NCBI GenBank assembly: GCA_910576325.1
Contig: CAJTIM010000002.1
Coordinates: forward strand, 250,501-314,500
Length of the DNA: 64,000 nt
Direction of reading: 5' to 3'
From: Clostridia bacterium
GTDB lineage: Bacteria; Bacillota; Clostridia; Lachnospirales; Lachnospiraceae
The notes under the pieces: generated by a model
Database searches by the model: none
Told to the model about the DNA's origin: nothing
What the model saw: the letters and a program-made list of their open reading frames with translations, nothing else
Part shown: positions 42,484-51,669 of the stretch, piece after piece
Layout of the letters: each line of letters begins with the position of its first letter
Position numbering within the stretch: the stretch's first letter is position 1
Program-made: the position numbers and the translations under genes

Positions 42484-42987
42484 CTATTCAACTACTTCCT
42501 TCTCCTCCTTTTTCGTTCCGGAAGGTTCCCCCGCCCCTTCCGTTTCAGACTCAGAAGCCGCCGCCTTATCAAGCGCCCTCTCCACCGCATCCAAAATCAC
42601 AAGAGAAGTATATTGATTTTCCTCCGGATATGTAATATGATCAAGAGACTGAGAAGCAATAATCTGCTCCGCCAGGTTATCAAGAGCCGGTTCCATAAGC
42701 GGATACATCGTAGTAACCGTCTCGCTGACATTCACCATCTGAATAGAAGCAATCGCATCCTTATCCACCGTAACGGCAATATCCACAGCATTGCCGTTCA
42801 GCATAATCGACGAAGTGTACACACCAGGCACATATTTATCAGAAGTATCAGTGGAAGCCGGTTTGCTGTTCTTAGGAGCAAACATAAACACCAGAAGAAG
42901 GATCAGAATAATACCCAGGGCAACAAAGATGCCGGTATAAATCAATTCCTTCATGCGGAGGACCACAATTTTAGTTTTTGAGCTCAA
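42484..42987 (-). CDS. Membrane-anchored FMN-binding-domain protein
   Basis: 167 residues. An N-terminal membrane helix (LIYTGIFVALGIILILLLVF) is followed by an extracytoplasmic domain with YVPGVYTSSIMLNG and NQYTSLVILDAVERAL, resembling the FMN-binding domain of RnfG/NqrC, where a Thr in the (A)TxTS motif carries the flavin; here YTS is kept. The C-terminal tail is acidic and Glu/Ser-rich. I place the start at TTG 42987, 8 bases after GGAGG; the later ATG (42954) has no ribosome site. It would serve extracellular electron transfer or flavin-linked redox, by family. Confidence 0.72.
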   Translation of the reverse strand: MSSKTKIVVLRMKELIYTGIFVALGIILILLLVFMFAPKNSKPASTDTSDKYVPGVYTSSIMLNGNAVDIAVTVDKDAIASIQMVNVSETVTTMYPLMEPALDNLAEQIIASQSLDHITYPEENQYTSLVILDAVERALDKAAASESETEGAGEPSGTKKEEKEVVE

Positions 42988-43186
42988 GAGAAGCCCCTCC
43001 CATACAATTCGATTGCTATAACCTATGCGGAAAAAGACAGGAATATGCCATATGAAATGATGCGGGGACATATTGCACAAAAGCATACGGTGAACAGGGA
43101 TAGAACTGCAAAACCAGTAAAAACTAAAGAAAAATAAGATATGGACAATGAAATAGTATCTCTAAACGAAAGGAATAAAAGCAGCA

Positions 43187-44053
43187 ATGGAAAATAAAAG
43201 CCGGACAGTTATAAAAGAATATCTGCTGATAGCGGCAGGGACCGCCCTCATAGCCTTTGCCGTAGCCTCCATCTACGACCCTTCCGGCTTCGTTACGGGC
43301 GGATTTTCCGGTCTGGCCATCATTGTAAAGCAGCTCACCGAAGATCTTGTTCCGGGCGGCGTTCCCCTGGCCGTGACCAACCTGGTTCTCAACATTCCCG
43401 TATTTCTCATAGCAATCCGCTTAAAAGGTTGGAAATACATTGTAAAAACCTTATTTGCAACCGTTATGCTGTCCGTCTGGCTGGGCGTTCTGCCTGTAAT
43501 ACCTTTGGCAGTTGGAGACCTCCTGCTCACCGCCCTTTACGGAGGCGTCGTAATGGGTGTGGGAATCGGCCTTGTATTCTTAAGCCAGGCCACCACGGGC
43601 GGTACGGATCTCATAGCGGCCATCATACAGCATTTCTGGCGGCATTACAGCATAGCCGACATTATGCAGGTCATAGACGCCGTTATCGTTCTGGCCGGAG
43701 CCTACCTTTTTGGAATCCAGATGGCGCTTTACGCCGTAATATCAATTTATCTGGTATCCAAAGTATCCGACAGCATCATAGAAGGCCTGAAATTTTCCAA
43801 AGCCGCATTTATTATTACCCAAAAACCTGACGAGCTGTCCCGGATACTGATGGACGATCTGAGCCGCGGCGTCACCGGACTGTCTGCAAAAGGCATGTAC
43901 TCCGGCGAAGAAAAGAACATGCTCTTCTGCGTGGTATCCAGAAAAGAAATCGTGCATCTCAAAGAGCTGACTCTCGCCCTGGACCCGGATGCCTTCGTCA
44001 TTGTAACCGACGTCCGGGAGGTTTTGGGAGAAGGATTTATTGAGACAAAATAG
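43187..44053 (+). CDS. YitT-family membrane protein (DUF161/DUF2179)
   Basis: 288-residue integral membrane protein with about five helices, then a cytoplasmic DUF2179 domain (KGMYSGEEKNMLFCVVSRKE and DPDAFVIVTDVREV). This is the YitT/YebE family common in Firmicutes; some members are proposed transporters, but the cargo is not known. GAAAGGAATAAAAGCAGCA precedes the ATG. It closes the codon-shifted block and is followed by a terminator. Confidence 0.9.
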   Translation: MENKSRTVIKEYLLIAAGTALIAFAVASIYDPSGFVTGGFSGLAIIVKQLTEDLVPGGVPLAVTNLVLNIPVFLIAIRLKGWKYIVKTLFATVMLSVWLGVLPVIPLAVGDLLLTALYGGVVMGVGIGLVFLSQATTGGTDLIAAIIQHFWRHYSIADIMQVIDAVIVLAGAYLFGIQMALYAVISIYLVSKVSDSIIEGLKFSKAAFIITQKPDELSRILMDDLSRGVTGLSAKGMYSGEEKNMLFCVVSRKEIVHLKELTLALDPDAFVIVTDVREVLGEGFIETK

Positions 44054-44113
44054 GAAATAATTTCTTTTGTGAACAATGTATAGGAAAAAAATTTGAAATA
44101 AATACCAAATCGT

Positions 44114-44156
44114 CGAGGAAATGCATAAATTTTTTTACATTTCCTCTTTTCTTTTT
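44114..44156 (+). terminator. Rho-independent terminator after yitT-type gene
   Basis: GAGGAAATG (44114-44122) pairs with CATTTCCTC (44137-44145), followed by TTTTCTTTTTT. Confidence 0.88.
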
Positions 44157-44301
44157 TGTGATTTTGCATTAGTATATAGATTAGGTATTTTTATTTTTAC
44201 ATAATAAGGGGTAATTTTATAGGCGATATTGCCAGCGGAATCAAAAACGAAAAATCTGGCGATGTGCACAAAAAGACGAGCAAAAGGAGCAGACAGAGAC
44301 T

Positions 44302-45390
44302 ATGATTTCAAACCAGATATTACAAAATACCATTGAGGGGTTAAAGGGCATCACACGTATAGACCTCTGTATCATAGATACGGAGGGAAAGGTGCTGGCC
44401 TCCACATTTCCCGAGGCGGACACCTATACGGGGTCGGTCCTTGCATTTATTGATTCGCCGGCGGACAGCCAGGTGATACAGGGCTTTCAGTTTTTTAAGG
44501 TTTTTGACGAGAATCAGCTGGAATACATTCTTCTGATCAACGGGGGCAGCGAGGATGCCTACATGATCGGCAAGATTGCCGTGTTCCAGATACAGAACCT
44601 TCTGATTGCCTATAAGGAGCGCTTTGATAAGGATAACTTTATCAAAAATCTGCTTCTTGACAATCTGCTTTTGGTGGACATTTATAACAGGGCGAAGAAG
44701 CTCCACATTCAGGCGGAGGTCCGCCGCACGGTTTATGTGATTGAGACCGGGCGGGAAAAGGATACGGCGTCGCTGGAGAGTCTCCGGGCGCTTTTTGGCA
44801 CCAAATCCAGAGATTTTATTACTGCGGTAGATGAGAAGAACATTATTGTGGTCAAGGAGCTGGGAGAAAATGAGGGGTATCCCGAGCTGGCTAAGACCGC
44901 AAAAGTGATAAAAGATCTGCTGGCAGGCGAGGGAGAAGAACGAATTCACATCGCTTACGGAACCATAGTGGGCGAAATCAAGGAGGTATCACGCTCTTAC
45001 AAGGAGGCCCGAATGGCACTGGATGTAGGGAAGATCTTCTTTGATGAGAGGGATATCGTGGCATACAGCACGCTGGGAATCGGGCGTTTGATTTATCAGC
45101 TTCCCATCCCCCTGTGCAAAATGTTTATCCGGGAAATCTTTGACGGAAAATCCCCGGATGATTTTGATGAAGAGACACTGACCACCATTAATAAGTTTTT
45201 TGAAAACAGCCTGAACGTCTCCGAGACCTCCAGACAGCTTTATATTCACCGAAACACCCTGGTTTACCGCCTGGATAAGCTTCAGAAGAGCACAGGTCTT
45301 GATCTGCGGGTATTTGAGGATGCCATAACCTTTAAGATTGCACTGATGGTTGTGAAGTATATGAAGTATATGGAGACCATAGATTATTAA
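44302..45390 (+). CDS. PucR/CdaR-type helix-turn-helix regulator
   Basis: 362 residues. The C-terminal PucR-type HTH reads VSETSRQLYIHRNTLVYRLDKLQ. The middle has a GGDEF-like/CdaR region (RSYKEARMALDVGK), and the N-terminal part resembles a sugar-diacid recognition domain (IDLCIIDTEGKVLAST). Such proteins usually activate sugar-acid or nucleotide-breakdown operons on ligand binding. It sits just before ftsE rather than a catabolic operon, so its target is unclear. GGAG is rather far (13 bases) from the ATG. The gap to ftsE is 42 bases. Confidence 0.85.
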   Translation: MISNQILQNTIEGLKGITRIDLCIIDTEGKVLASTFPEADTYTGSVLAFIDSPADSQVIQGFQFFKVFDENQLEYILLINGGSEDAYMIGKIAVFQIQNLLIAYKERFDKDNFIKNLLLDNLLLVDIYNRAKKLHIQAEVRRTVYVIETGREKDTASLESLRALFGTKSRDFITAVDEKNIIVVKELGENEGYPELAKTAKVIKDLLAGEGEERIHIAYGTIVGEIKEVSRSYKEARMALDVGKIFFDERDIVAYSTLGIGRLIYQLPIPLCKMFIREIFDGKSPDDFDEETLTTINKFFENSLNVSETSRQLYIHRNTLVYRLDKLQKSTGLDLRVFEDAITFKIALMVVKYMKYMETIDY

Positions 45391-45432
45391 ACGGGGTCGT
45401 AACTGGAAAAGCACTGAGGAGAGAAAGAAAAG

Positions 45433-46122
45433 ATGATCGATTTGGAAAATGTGACAAAAGCCTATTCTACGGGCGTTCATGCCCTGAATGGCGTCAGCCT
45501 GCACATTGATAAGGGCGAATTTGTCTTTATAGTGGGAGACAGCGGATCCGGAAAATCCACATTAATTAAGCTTCTGCTGAAGGAGCTGGATCCCACCTCC
45601 GGGACCATCAAGGTAAACGGAATCAACCTGAACAAAATGAAGCAGCGGGCAATCCCCAAGTATCGCCGGAAAATCGGGGTGGTATTTCAGGACTTCCGCC
45701 TTTTAAAAGACCGGAACGTATATGAAAATATTGCCTTTGCCCAAAGAGTAGTAATAACACCAACCAAAAACATCCGTAAGAACGTACCTGCCATGCTGTC
45801 TCTTGTGGGCCTGGCGGAAAAATACAAATCCTATCCCAAGCAGCTTTCCGGCGGAGAGCAGCAGAGAGTGGCGCTGGCCAGGGCACTGGTGAACCGGCCG
45901 AACATCCTTCTGGCAGACGAGCCTACGGGAAACCTGGATCCGAAGAATTCCAAGGAGATTATGAAGCTTTTGGAGACCATCAACGAGCGGGGAACAACAG
46001 TGGTGGTGGTAACGCATAATCAGGAGATTGTGGATCAGATGAAGAAACGGGTGATTGCAATGCATAGAGGCGTCATTATCAGTGACGAGCGTAAAGCTGG
46101 GTACATACAGCATGCGAATTAG
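45433..46122 (+). CDS. ftsE: Cell-division ABC ATPase FtsE
   Basis: 229-residue ATPase that, with FtsX, activates peptidoglycan hydrolases at the membrane. Walker A is GDSGSGKST, signature LSGGEQQRVALARAL, and Walker B LLADEPTGNLDP; the N-terminal IDLENVTKAYSTGVHAL is typical FtsE. GAGGAGAGAAAGAAAAG precedes the ATG. The last 11 bases overlap ftsX. The conserved order ftsE-ftsX-M23 hydrolase-ctpA follows. Confidence 0.96.
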   Translation: MIDLENVTKAYSTGVHALNGVSLHIDKGEFVFIVGDSGSGKSTLIKLLLKELDPTSGTIKVNGINLNKMKQRAIPKYRRKIGVVFQDFRLLKDRNVYENIAFAQRVVITPTKNIRKNVPAMLSLVGLAEKYKSYPKQLSGGEQQRVALARALVNRPNILLADEPTGNLDPKNSKEIMKLLETINERGTTVVVVTHNQEIVDQMKKRVIAMHRGVIISDERKAGYIQHAN

Positions 46123-47026
46123 TACCATTGGCTACTGCTTAAAGCAGGGATTTAAAAATATCTGGAGAAATAAAATGTTTTCTCTGGCTTCCGTAGCAAC
46201 GATGTCCATCTGCATTTTTTTGTTCGGTCTATTTTTCTGCGTGGTCAAGAACTTCCAGTTTATGGTGAAGGAAGTGGAGAGCGGCGTGTCCGTCAGTGTG
46301 TTCTTTGATGAGGAGATTTCTCAGGACCAGGCGGCTATGGATGAGATTGGAGCAAAGATTCGTGCCAGAGATGAGGTGGAGGCGGCCAACTTTATCTCCG
46401 CCGAGGAAACCTGGGAATCCTACAAATATATCTATTTTGCGGAGGCGCCCCAGCTGGCGGACGGCTTTGCCGATGACAATCCTCTGGCAAAGCAGGCCCA
46501 TTATGAAATATATCTGAAGGACGTGGAGGGACAGAGCACGCTGGTGGAATATCTGGAATCTATGGAGGGAATCCGCCGGGTTAACAAGTCTGTGGAGGTG
46601 GCGGATATTCTGACCAGCTTCAACCTGTTGGTGGGGTATGTATCCATAGCTATTATCATTCTGCTTTTATGTGTATCGGTGTTCCTGATCAGCAACACCG
46701 TTACCATCGGAATCGCGGTCCGCAAGGAAGAGATTGCCATAATGAAACTGATAGGTGCAACCAATTCCTTTGTGAAGGCTCCCTTTGTGGTGGAAGGTAT
46801 TTTGATAGGAGTGATAGGAGGAGCAATTCCTTTAACCATTCTGTACTTCCTTTATACAAAGCTGATTGGCTATATGTCAGGCCAGTTTGACAGTCTGAGC
46901 GGTCTCGTTCAGTTCCTGCCGGTGGATATGATGTTCCGGACATTGCTTCCGGTAGGTCTTGCGCTGGGCGTGGGAATTGGCTTCTTCGGCAGCTTTTTGA
47001 CCATCCGAAAGCATCTGAGAGTTTGA
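46112..47026 (+). CDS. ftsX: Cell-division membrane protein FtsX
   Basis: 304 residues with four membrane helices and a large extracellular loop between helices 1 and 2 that contacts a peptidoglycan hydrolase. FWKNIWRNK-like GFKNIWRNKMFSLASV opens the first helix, and NTVTIGIAVRKEEIAIMKLIGA is the FtsX/MacB-type coupling loop. I start at ATG 46112 (MRISTIGYCLKQG) inside ftsE; the longer frame adds only residues antiparallel to ftsE coding. It works with the product of the next gene. Confidence 0.95.
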   Translation: MRISTIGYCLKQGFKNIWRNKMFSLASVATMSICIFLFGLFFCVVKNFQFMVKEVESGVSVSVFFDEEISQDQAAMDEIGAKIRARDEVEAANFISAEETWESYKYIYFAEAPQLADGFADDNPLAKQAHYEIYLKDVEGQSTLVEYLESMEGIRRVNKSVEVADILTSFNLLVGYVSIAIIILLLCVSVFLISNTVTIGIAVRKEEIAIMKLIGATNSFVKAPFVVEGILIGVIGGAIPLTILYFLYTKLIGYMSGQFDSLSGLVQFLPVDMMFRTLLPVGLALGVGIGFFGSFLTIRKHLRV

Positions 47027-47059
47027 GAAACGGCGAATAGAAAAGGGAATGATGAAAAA

Positions 47060-48385
47060 ATGAGAAGAAAGCGGTATATAAGCATCCTGCTTCTGGCAGC
47101 GCTCATTTTTGCTTCGGCGCTGCGCCAGGGCGGAATTCGGGTATGGGCTTCGGAGGCTGAGGTGACAACAGGGGCGCCGTCCGAGGGGGACTCCAAGGAG
47201 GATGGGAGCTCCGAGAAGGAGGATTCCAAGGGTGAAGAATCGTCTTCCAAAGGAGATAAGACTTCCCAGAAGATAGATACGGACGAGCTGGAAAAGCGGA
47301 AGAACGATACGCTAAATAAGATTAAGGATATCAAATCCGATTTGAGTCAGGTAAAGAAAAATATCGAACAGCTGGAGGCAAGCAAAAGCAATCTGAAAAG
47401 CTATATTGCAAAGCTGGATCAGGAAGCGGCCTCCCTTGCGGCGCAGATTGAAAAGCTGAATGAGGATATTGAGGCAAAAAAGGAGGAAATCGTTCAGGCG
47501 CAGGCGGAGCTTGAAGAAGCGGAGCAGATAGCGGAGCGGCAGTATGAAGATATGAAGCTTCGGATACAATATCTGTATGAGAACGGAAGCCCTTCTTACC
47601 TGGAGATGCTGCTTACCTCCAGCAGCATCAGTGATTTTTTGAATAAATCTACCTATGTAAAGGCAATGTCGGAATATGATCGGAAGATGCTGGACGAATA
47701 CATTGCACAAAAGGAAGCGGTTGCGGAGGCCAAGGCAGTTCTGGAATCGGAGGAAGAGGAACTGAATCTGATGGCGGACGCGGCCAAGGAACAGAAAGAT
47801 ACGGTGGATGCGCTTATTAAGAAAAAGACCTCGGAGATTCAGAGCTATCAGGCCCAGATTGACAGCCAGAACAGTGATGCGGCGGAATTCAGGGAGGATC
47901 TGGAGGAGCAGGAGAAGCTGCTGAATCAGATTGAAGAGCAGATTGCGGCGGCGGCACTTGCCAATGCCAGCATGGACGACGGAGACGGCGGAGCTTCCGG
48001 TTTTGTGTGGCCCTGTCCCAGCAGCCGCCGGATTACAAGCGGCTTCGGACCGAGACCACAGCCTGTTCCCGGTGCTTCAACTAATCATAAGGGAATTGAC
48101 ATCGGAGCAGCTCATGGCTCATCTATCGTTGCGGCGGCCGGCGGAAGAGTTACCACTTCAACCTACAGCAGTTCTGCGGGGAATTATATCGTAATTTCTC
48201 ATGGTAACGGGCTTTCCACCGTATATATGCATTGCTCCGCTCTTTATGTATCGGTGGGCGATATCGTCAGTGCGGGTCAGAGCATTGCGGCAGTAGGCTC
48301 CACGGGTTTTTCCAGCGGACCTCATCTTCACTTTGGCGTGATTAAGAACGGAGTTTATGTGAATCCCCGCAATTATGTGGGATAG
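47060..48385 (+). CDS. Secreted M23 peptidase with coiled coil (EnvC/PcsB-like)
   Basis: 441 residues: signal peptide (~1-30), a low-complexity Ser/Glu/Lys stretch, long coiled coils (~75-300), and a C-terminal LytM domain with zinc ligands in NHKGIDIG and GPHLHFGV. This plan is that of EnvC and of FtsEX-controlled peptidoglycan hydrolases in Firmicutes. It is encoded right after ftsX, so it is probably activated by FtsEX at the septum. If the LytM domain is active it cuts peptide cross-links; all visible zinc-site residues are kept (H, D, HxH). Confidence 0.93.
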   Translation: MRRKRYISILLLAALIFASALRQGGIRVWASEAEVTTGAPSEGDSKEDGSSEKEDSKGEESSSKGDKTSQKIDTDELEKRKNDTLNKIKDIKSDLSQVKKNIEQLEASKSNLKSYIAKLDQEAASLAAQIEKLNEDIEAKKEEIVQAQAELEEAEQIAERQYEDMKLRIQYLYENGSPSYLEMLLTSSSISDFLNKSTYVKAMSEYDRKMLDEYIAQKEAVAEAKAVLESEEEELNLMADAAKEQKDTVDALIKKKTSEIQSYQAQIDSQNSDAAEFREDLEEQEKLLNQIEEQIAAAALANASMDDGDGGASGFVWPCPSSRRITSGFGPRPQPVPGASTNHKGIDIGAAHGSSIVAAAGGRVTTSTYSSSAGNYIVISHGNGLSTVYMHCSALYVSVGDIVSAGQSIAAVGSTGFSSGPHLHFGVIKNGVYVNPRNYVG

Positions 48386-48505
48386 AAGATAAAAAAACAG
48401 CGTATAGTTAAAAAAGAAAAACCATAGGGGATGTCGTAAAATAAAACAGTACAGGAAGCACTTGTTTTGCGTCAGCCCCTTTCGGCTGTCGGAGATGAGG
48501 AAGAT

Positions 48506-49723
48506 ATGGACGAGAAAAAACAACTGTGGAAAGGCATTGCCATAGGATTTGCGGTCACGGTGATTGTGATTCAGGCGGTGATGTTCGGAAATAAGATTTT
48601 GACGGGCGCCTTCGGCAAAGGGAAGCCGGAAAAAGTCAATCTGACAAATCAGGAGATACAGGAAAAGCTTACGGAAATCGAAGCGCTGATGAACAATTAT
48701 TTTCTGGATGAGCTGGACGAAGAACAGATAGAAACCTGGCTTTACAAGGGCGCGGTGGCGGGATTGGGTGATCCTTACGCAGCGTATTATACGGAGGAAG
48801 AATATCAGAGTCTGCGGGATTCCACCAACGGAAGCTATTGCGGAATCGGTGTGGAAATCTCCCAGAACATTAACACGGGAATTGTCACCGTGGCCCGCGT
48901 ATTTGAGGACGGACCGGCAATGGAGGCGGGACTTCAGCCGGGAGATATTCTCTACAAGGTTGGAGATATGGAAGTGACGGGAGTGGATTTGACCATGGTG
49001 GTATCCCAGATCAAGGGGGAGGAAAACACCCAGGTCACGATCAGCGTTGTCAGAGAAGGGGAAGAGGATTATCTGGAGCTTCAGGTAGAGCGGCGGACCA
49101 TAGAAATCCGGACCGTAAGCTCCGCCATGCTGGAAGACCGGATTGGCTATATTTCCATTACCTCCTTTGATGACGTAACAACGGACCAGTTTATTAAGGC
49201 GCTGGATGAGCTGGAGGCACAGGGAATGGACGGACTGATTGTGGATCTGCGGGATAACGGCGGCGGTCTGGTTTCCAGCGTGTGCGCCATTCTGGATCGT
49301 CTGCTTCCGGAGGGGCTGATTGTGTATACGGAGGATAAGTACGGGAACCGAGAGGAGGAACATTCCGATGCGGAGCATTACTTTGATAAGCCTCTGGCCG
49401 TGCTGGTCAACGGAAACAGTGCAAGCGCCTCGGAAATTTTTGCCGGAGCCATAAAGGATTACGGAATCGGAACCCTTGTGGGAACCAAAACCTATGGAAA
49501 GGGAATCGTGCAGAAGATTTATCCGCTTCAAGACGGAACGGCAGTTAAGCTGACGGTGTCCAAATACTATACGCCGAAGGGAAATAATATCCATGAAATC
49601 GGCATAGAGCCGGACGTGGAGATAGACTTGGAGGAATCGTTGAAAAAAGAGGCAGTCGTGCCTTTGGAGAAGGATAATCAGCTTCAGAAAGCAAAGGAGC
49701 TTGTTTTGGAGAAAATGGAATAA
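48506..49723 (+). CDS. ctpA: S41 carboxyl-terminal processing peptidase (CtpA)
   Basis: 405-residue membrane-anchored serine protease. One N-terminal helix, a PDZ domain (GIGVEISQNIN, EAGLQPGDILYKV) and the S41 core, with the catalytic Ser in NGNSASASEIFAG and Lys in GTKTYGKGIVQ. GGAGATGAGGAAGAT precedes ATG 48506; an upstream in-frame codon lacks a ribosome site. It ends the ftsEX cluster and may process a wall or sporulation protein. A strong terminator follows. Confidence 0.94.
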   Translation: MDEKKQLWKGIAIGFAVTVIVIQAVMFGNKILTGAFGKGKPEKVNLTNQEIQEKLTEIEALMNNYFLDELDEEQIETWLYKGAVAGLGDPYAAYYTEEEYQSLRDSTNGSYCGIGVEISQNINTGIVTVARVFEDGPAMEAGLQPGDILYKVGDMEVTGVDLTMVVSQIKGEENTQVTISVVREGEEDYLELQVERRTIEIRTVSSAMLEDRIGYISITSFDDVTTDQFIKALDELEAQGMDGLIVDLRDNGGGLVSSVCAILDRLLPEGLIVYTEDKYGNREEEHSDAEHYFDKPLAVLVNGNSASASEIFAGAIKDYGIGTLVGTKTYGKGIVQKIYPLQDGTAVKLTVSKYYTPKGNNIHEIGIEPDVEIDLEESLKKEAVVPLEKDNQLQKAKELVLEKME

Positions 49724-49753
49724 GCCGGGGAGAATAAAAAGTCCGGAGTTTTG

Positions 49754-49797
49754 AAAGACTGCAAAGAGGAGTGTAGCTTCTTTTTGCAGTCTTTTTT
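49754..49797 (+). terminator. Terminator of the ftsEX-ctpA cluster
   Basis: AGACTGCAAAG (49756-49766) pairs with TTTTTGCAGTCT region (49780-49792), around a GA-rich inner stem, followed by T6. Confidence 0.9.
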
Positions 49798-50072
49798 GCT
49801 CCTTTATTGAGCGGTTTTAAATTATATATAGTTCAAAACATTCGTATAATTTTGAAAAAATGTAAATAATGCATAAAAACATAGGGTAATTTTTTAAAAA
49901 ATAGAGGCTGTAAATAGTAAAAAATAACAAATCAATCGAAAACCAAACAAAACAAACATAAAAATATTAAAACAATCATATAAATGGTTGAAATATTGAA
50001 GCCGTTTCCGTAAAATAAATAACATAAGGAACACAATAAAAAATGCGCAATTAAGAAAGGGAGATGAGAGAA
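49798..50072. other. AT-rich leader region of the ascorbate operon
   Basis: 275 gene-free bases after the ctpA terminator, strongly A/T-rich, containing the ula promoter near the right end. No operator palindrome stood out and no RNA fold was recognised. Confidence 0.6.
49988..50016 (+). promoter_or_regulatory. SigA promoter of the ula operon
   Basis: TTGAAA (49988-49993), a 17-base spacer and TAAAAT (50011-50016). Predicted start near 50023, leader ~50 bases. Confidence 0.7.
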
Positions 50073-51176
50073 ATGTCCAAAGTGGATGAAATCACAAGGG
50101 AAAGTTGGATTATGAGTACTTTCCCGGAGTGGGGAACCTGGCTTGTGGAAGACATTGAAAATGAAACGGTGGCCCCCGGTAATGTGGCAATGTGGTGGTT
50201 AGGATGTACCGGCGTCTGGTTTAAGACCCCGGATAACACCAATATCACCATCGATCTGTGGTGCGGAAACGGAAAAAGAACCCATGGCAACAATCAGATG
50301 AAGCCGGGACACCAGATGGCTAACATGTGCGGAGGCCGTCTGATGCAGCCCAATCTGAGAAACGTGCCGTTTGTAATCGACCCGTTTGCATTTAAGCATG
50401 TGGATGCGGTGCTGGCCACCCACTACCATCAGGATCATATGTCTGCGGAATGGGCCGCGCATGTAATCCAAAGCGGCATGACAACTACGGATGAGAGCGG
50501 AAAAGAGATTCCGGTTCCTTTTATCGGACCGAAAAAGTCCGTGGAGACCTGGATGAAATGGGGCGTTCCGGAAGACCGGTGCATTACCGTAAAGCCCGGT
50601 GACGTCATTAAGATCAAGGATCTGGAGATTGTAGCGCTGGACAGCTTTGACCGTACCTGCATTGTAACCACGGATGATACAAGCGAAAACAGAGAAGAGC
50701 TTACGGGAGTATGTCCTACGGATATGGATGACAAGGCCGTGAACTATCTGGTAAAGACTCCGGGAGGAAATATTTACCACTCCGGCGACTCTCATTTTTC
50801 TATCTACTTTGCAAAGCACGGCAAGGATTACGATATTGATGTGGCCTTTGGTTCCTTCGGAGAGAACCCTGTGGGCATGCAGGATAAGATGACCTCCATC
50901 GATATTCTGCGTATGGCCGAGAACCTTGGCTGCAAGGTAGTCGTTCCGATTCATTGGGACGTATGGACCAACTTCCAGGCGGACTGCGAGGAGATTAAGG
51001 TTCTGTACGACTTTAAGAAGGACCGCAACGAGTACGGATTCCATCCCTTCTTCTGGCAGGTGGGCGGCAAGTATACTTACCCGCAGGATAAGGATAAGCT
51101 GTATTATCATCACAGAAGAGGTTTTGAGGACTGCTTTGAGCATCCCCAGAATATCCCGTTCCGTTCATGTCTGTAG
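50073..51176 (+). CDS. ulaG: L-ascorbate-6-phosphate lactonase
   Basis: 367-residue metallo-beta-lactamase-fold lactonase that opens L-ascorbate 6-phosphate to 3-keto-L-gulonate 6-phosphate. It follows E. coli UlaG closely from [13 protein letters not shown] through [17 protein letters not shown] and the metal motif ATHYHQDH to YHSGDSH. AAAGGGAG lies 9 bases before ATG 50073; the ATG at 50064 abuts it. It is first in an operon with the ascorbate PTS, whose product it processes. Confidence 0.95.
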   Translation: MSKVDEITRESWIMSTFPEWGTWLVEDIENETVAPGNVAMWWLGCTGVWFKTPDNTNITIDLWCGNGKRTHGNNQMKPGHQMANMCGGRLMQPNLRNVPFVIDPFAFKHVDAVLATHYHQDHMSAEWAAHVIQSGMTTTDESGKEIPVPFIGPKKSVETWMKWGVPEDRCITVKPGDVIKIKDLEIVALDSFDRTCIVTTDDTSENREELTGVCPTDMDDKAVNYLVKTPGGNIYHSGDSHFSIYFAKHGKDYDIDVAFGSFGENPVGMQDKMTSIDILRMAENLGCKVVVPIHWDVWTNFQADCEEIKVLYDFKKDRNEYGFHPFFWQVGGKYTYPQDKDKLYYHHRRGFEDCFEHPQNIPFRSCL

Positions 51177-51195
51177 GTTATAAAGGAGAAAGAAT

Positions 51196-51651
51196 ATGCT
51201 AAGAGAATTTGTTGAGAAAAAGCATTACTTTTTTGCGGAGGAGGCTCCGGACTGGAAGGAAGCCATCCGCATGAGCTGCAAGAGCCTTGAGGCGGACGGA
51301 ACCATTGAAGCTAACTACAAAGAGGATATTATTGCCTGTGTGGAGAAGCATGGCCCTTACATCGTTATTATGCCGAATGTTGCCATGCCTCATTCCCAGG
51401 AAAATGCCGTCGGCGTGAATAAGACAGCCATCGGCTTTATGAAGCTTGACAAGCCTGTAAGCTTTGAGCCGGGAGACCCGGAAAAGGATGCGCAGTTGTT
51501 TTTTACACTGGCCTCCTGCAATCCTGAGCAGCACCTGGATAACATGATGAAGCTGTCCGAGATGCTGATGAATGAGGATGTGGTAAAAGCTCTGGCTGAC
51601 GCAAAGACACCGGAGGATTTGCTGAGGATACAGAAACAGTATTTGGATTAA
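51196..51651 (+). CDS. ulaC: L-ascorbate PTS EIIA component
   Basis: 151-residue phosphocarrier of the mannitol/fructose-type IIA fold. The phospho-histidine is His66 in NVAMPHSQEN. It accepts phosphate from HPr and passes it to the IIB component. AGGAGAAAGAAT precedes the ATG. It lies between ulaG and ulaA, as a separate IIA of the Ula type. Confidence 0.93.
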   Translation: MLREFVEKKHYFFAEEAPDWKEAIRMSCKSLEADGTIEANYKEDIIACVEKHGPYIVIMPNVAMPHSQENAVGVNKTAIGFMKLDKPVSFEPGDPEKDAQLFFTLASCNPEQHLDNMMKLSEMLMNEDVVKALADAKTPEDLLRIQKQYLD

Positions 51652-51669
51652 TAAATAAGGAGAGTGTAT

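Noticed and set aside
42304-42981. Rightward 225-codon open frame from the palindrome into the FMN-domain gene
   Set aside because: Its first part is the palindromic repeat and the rest is antisense to the FMN-domain gene; no ribosome site.
48158-49594. Leftward 478-codon open frame opposite ctpA
   Set aside because: Antisense shadow of a clear S41 peptidase gene.
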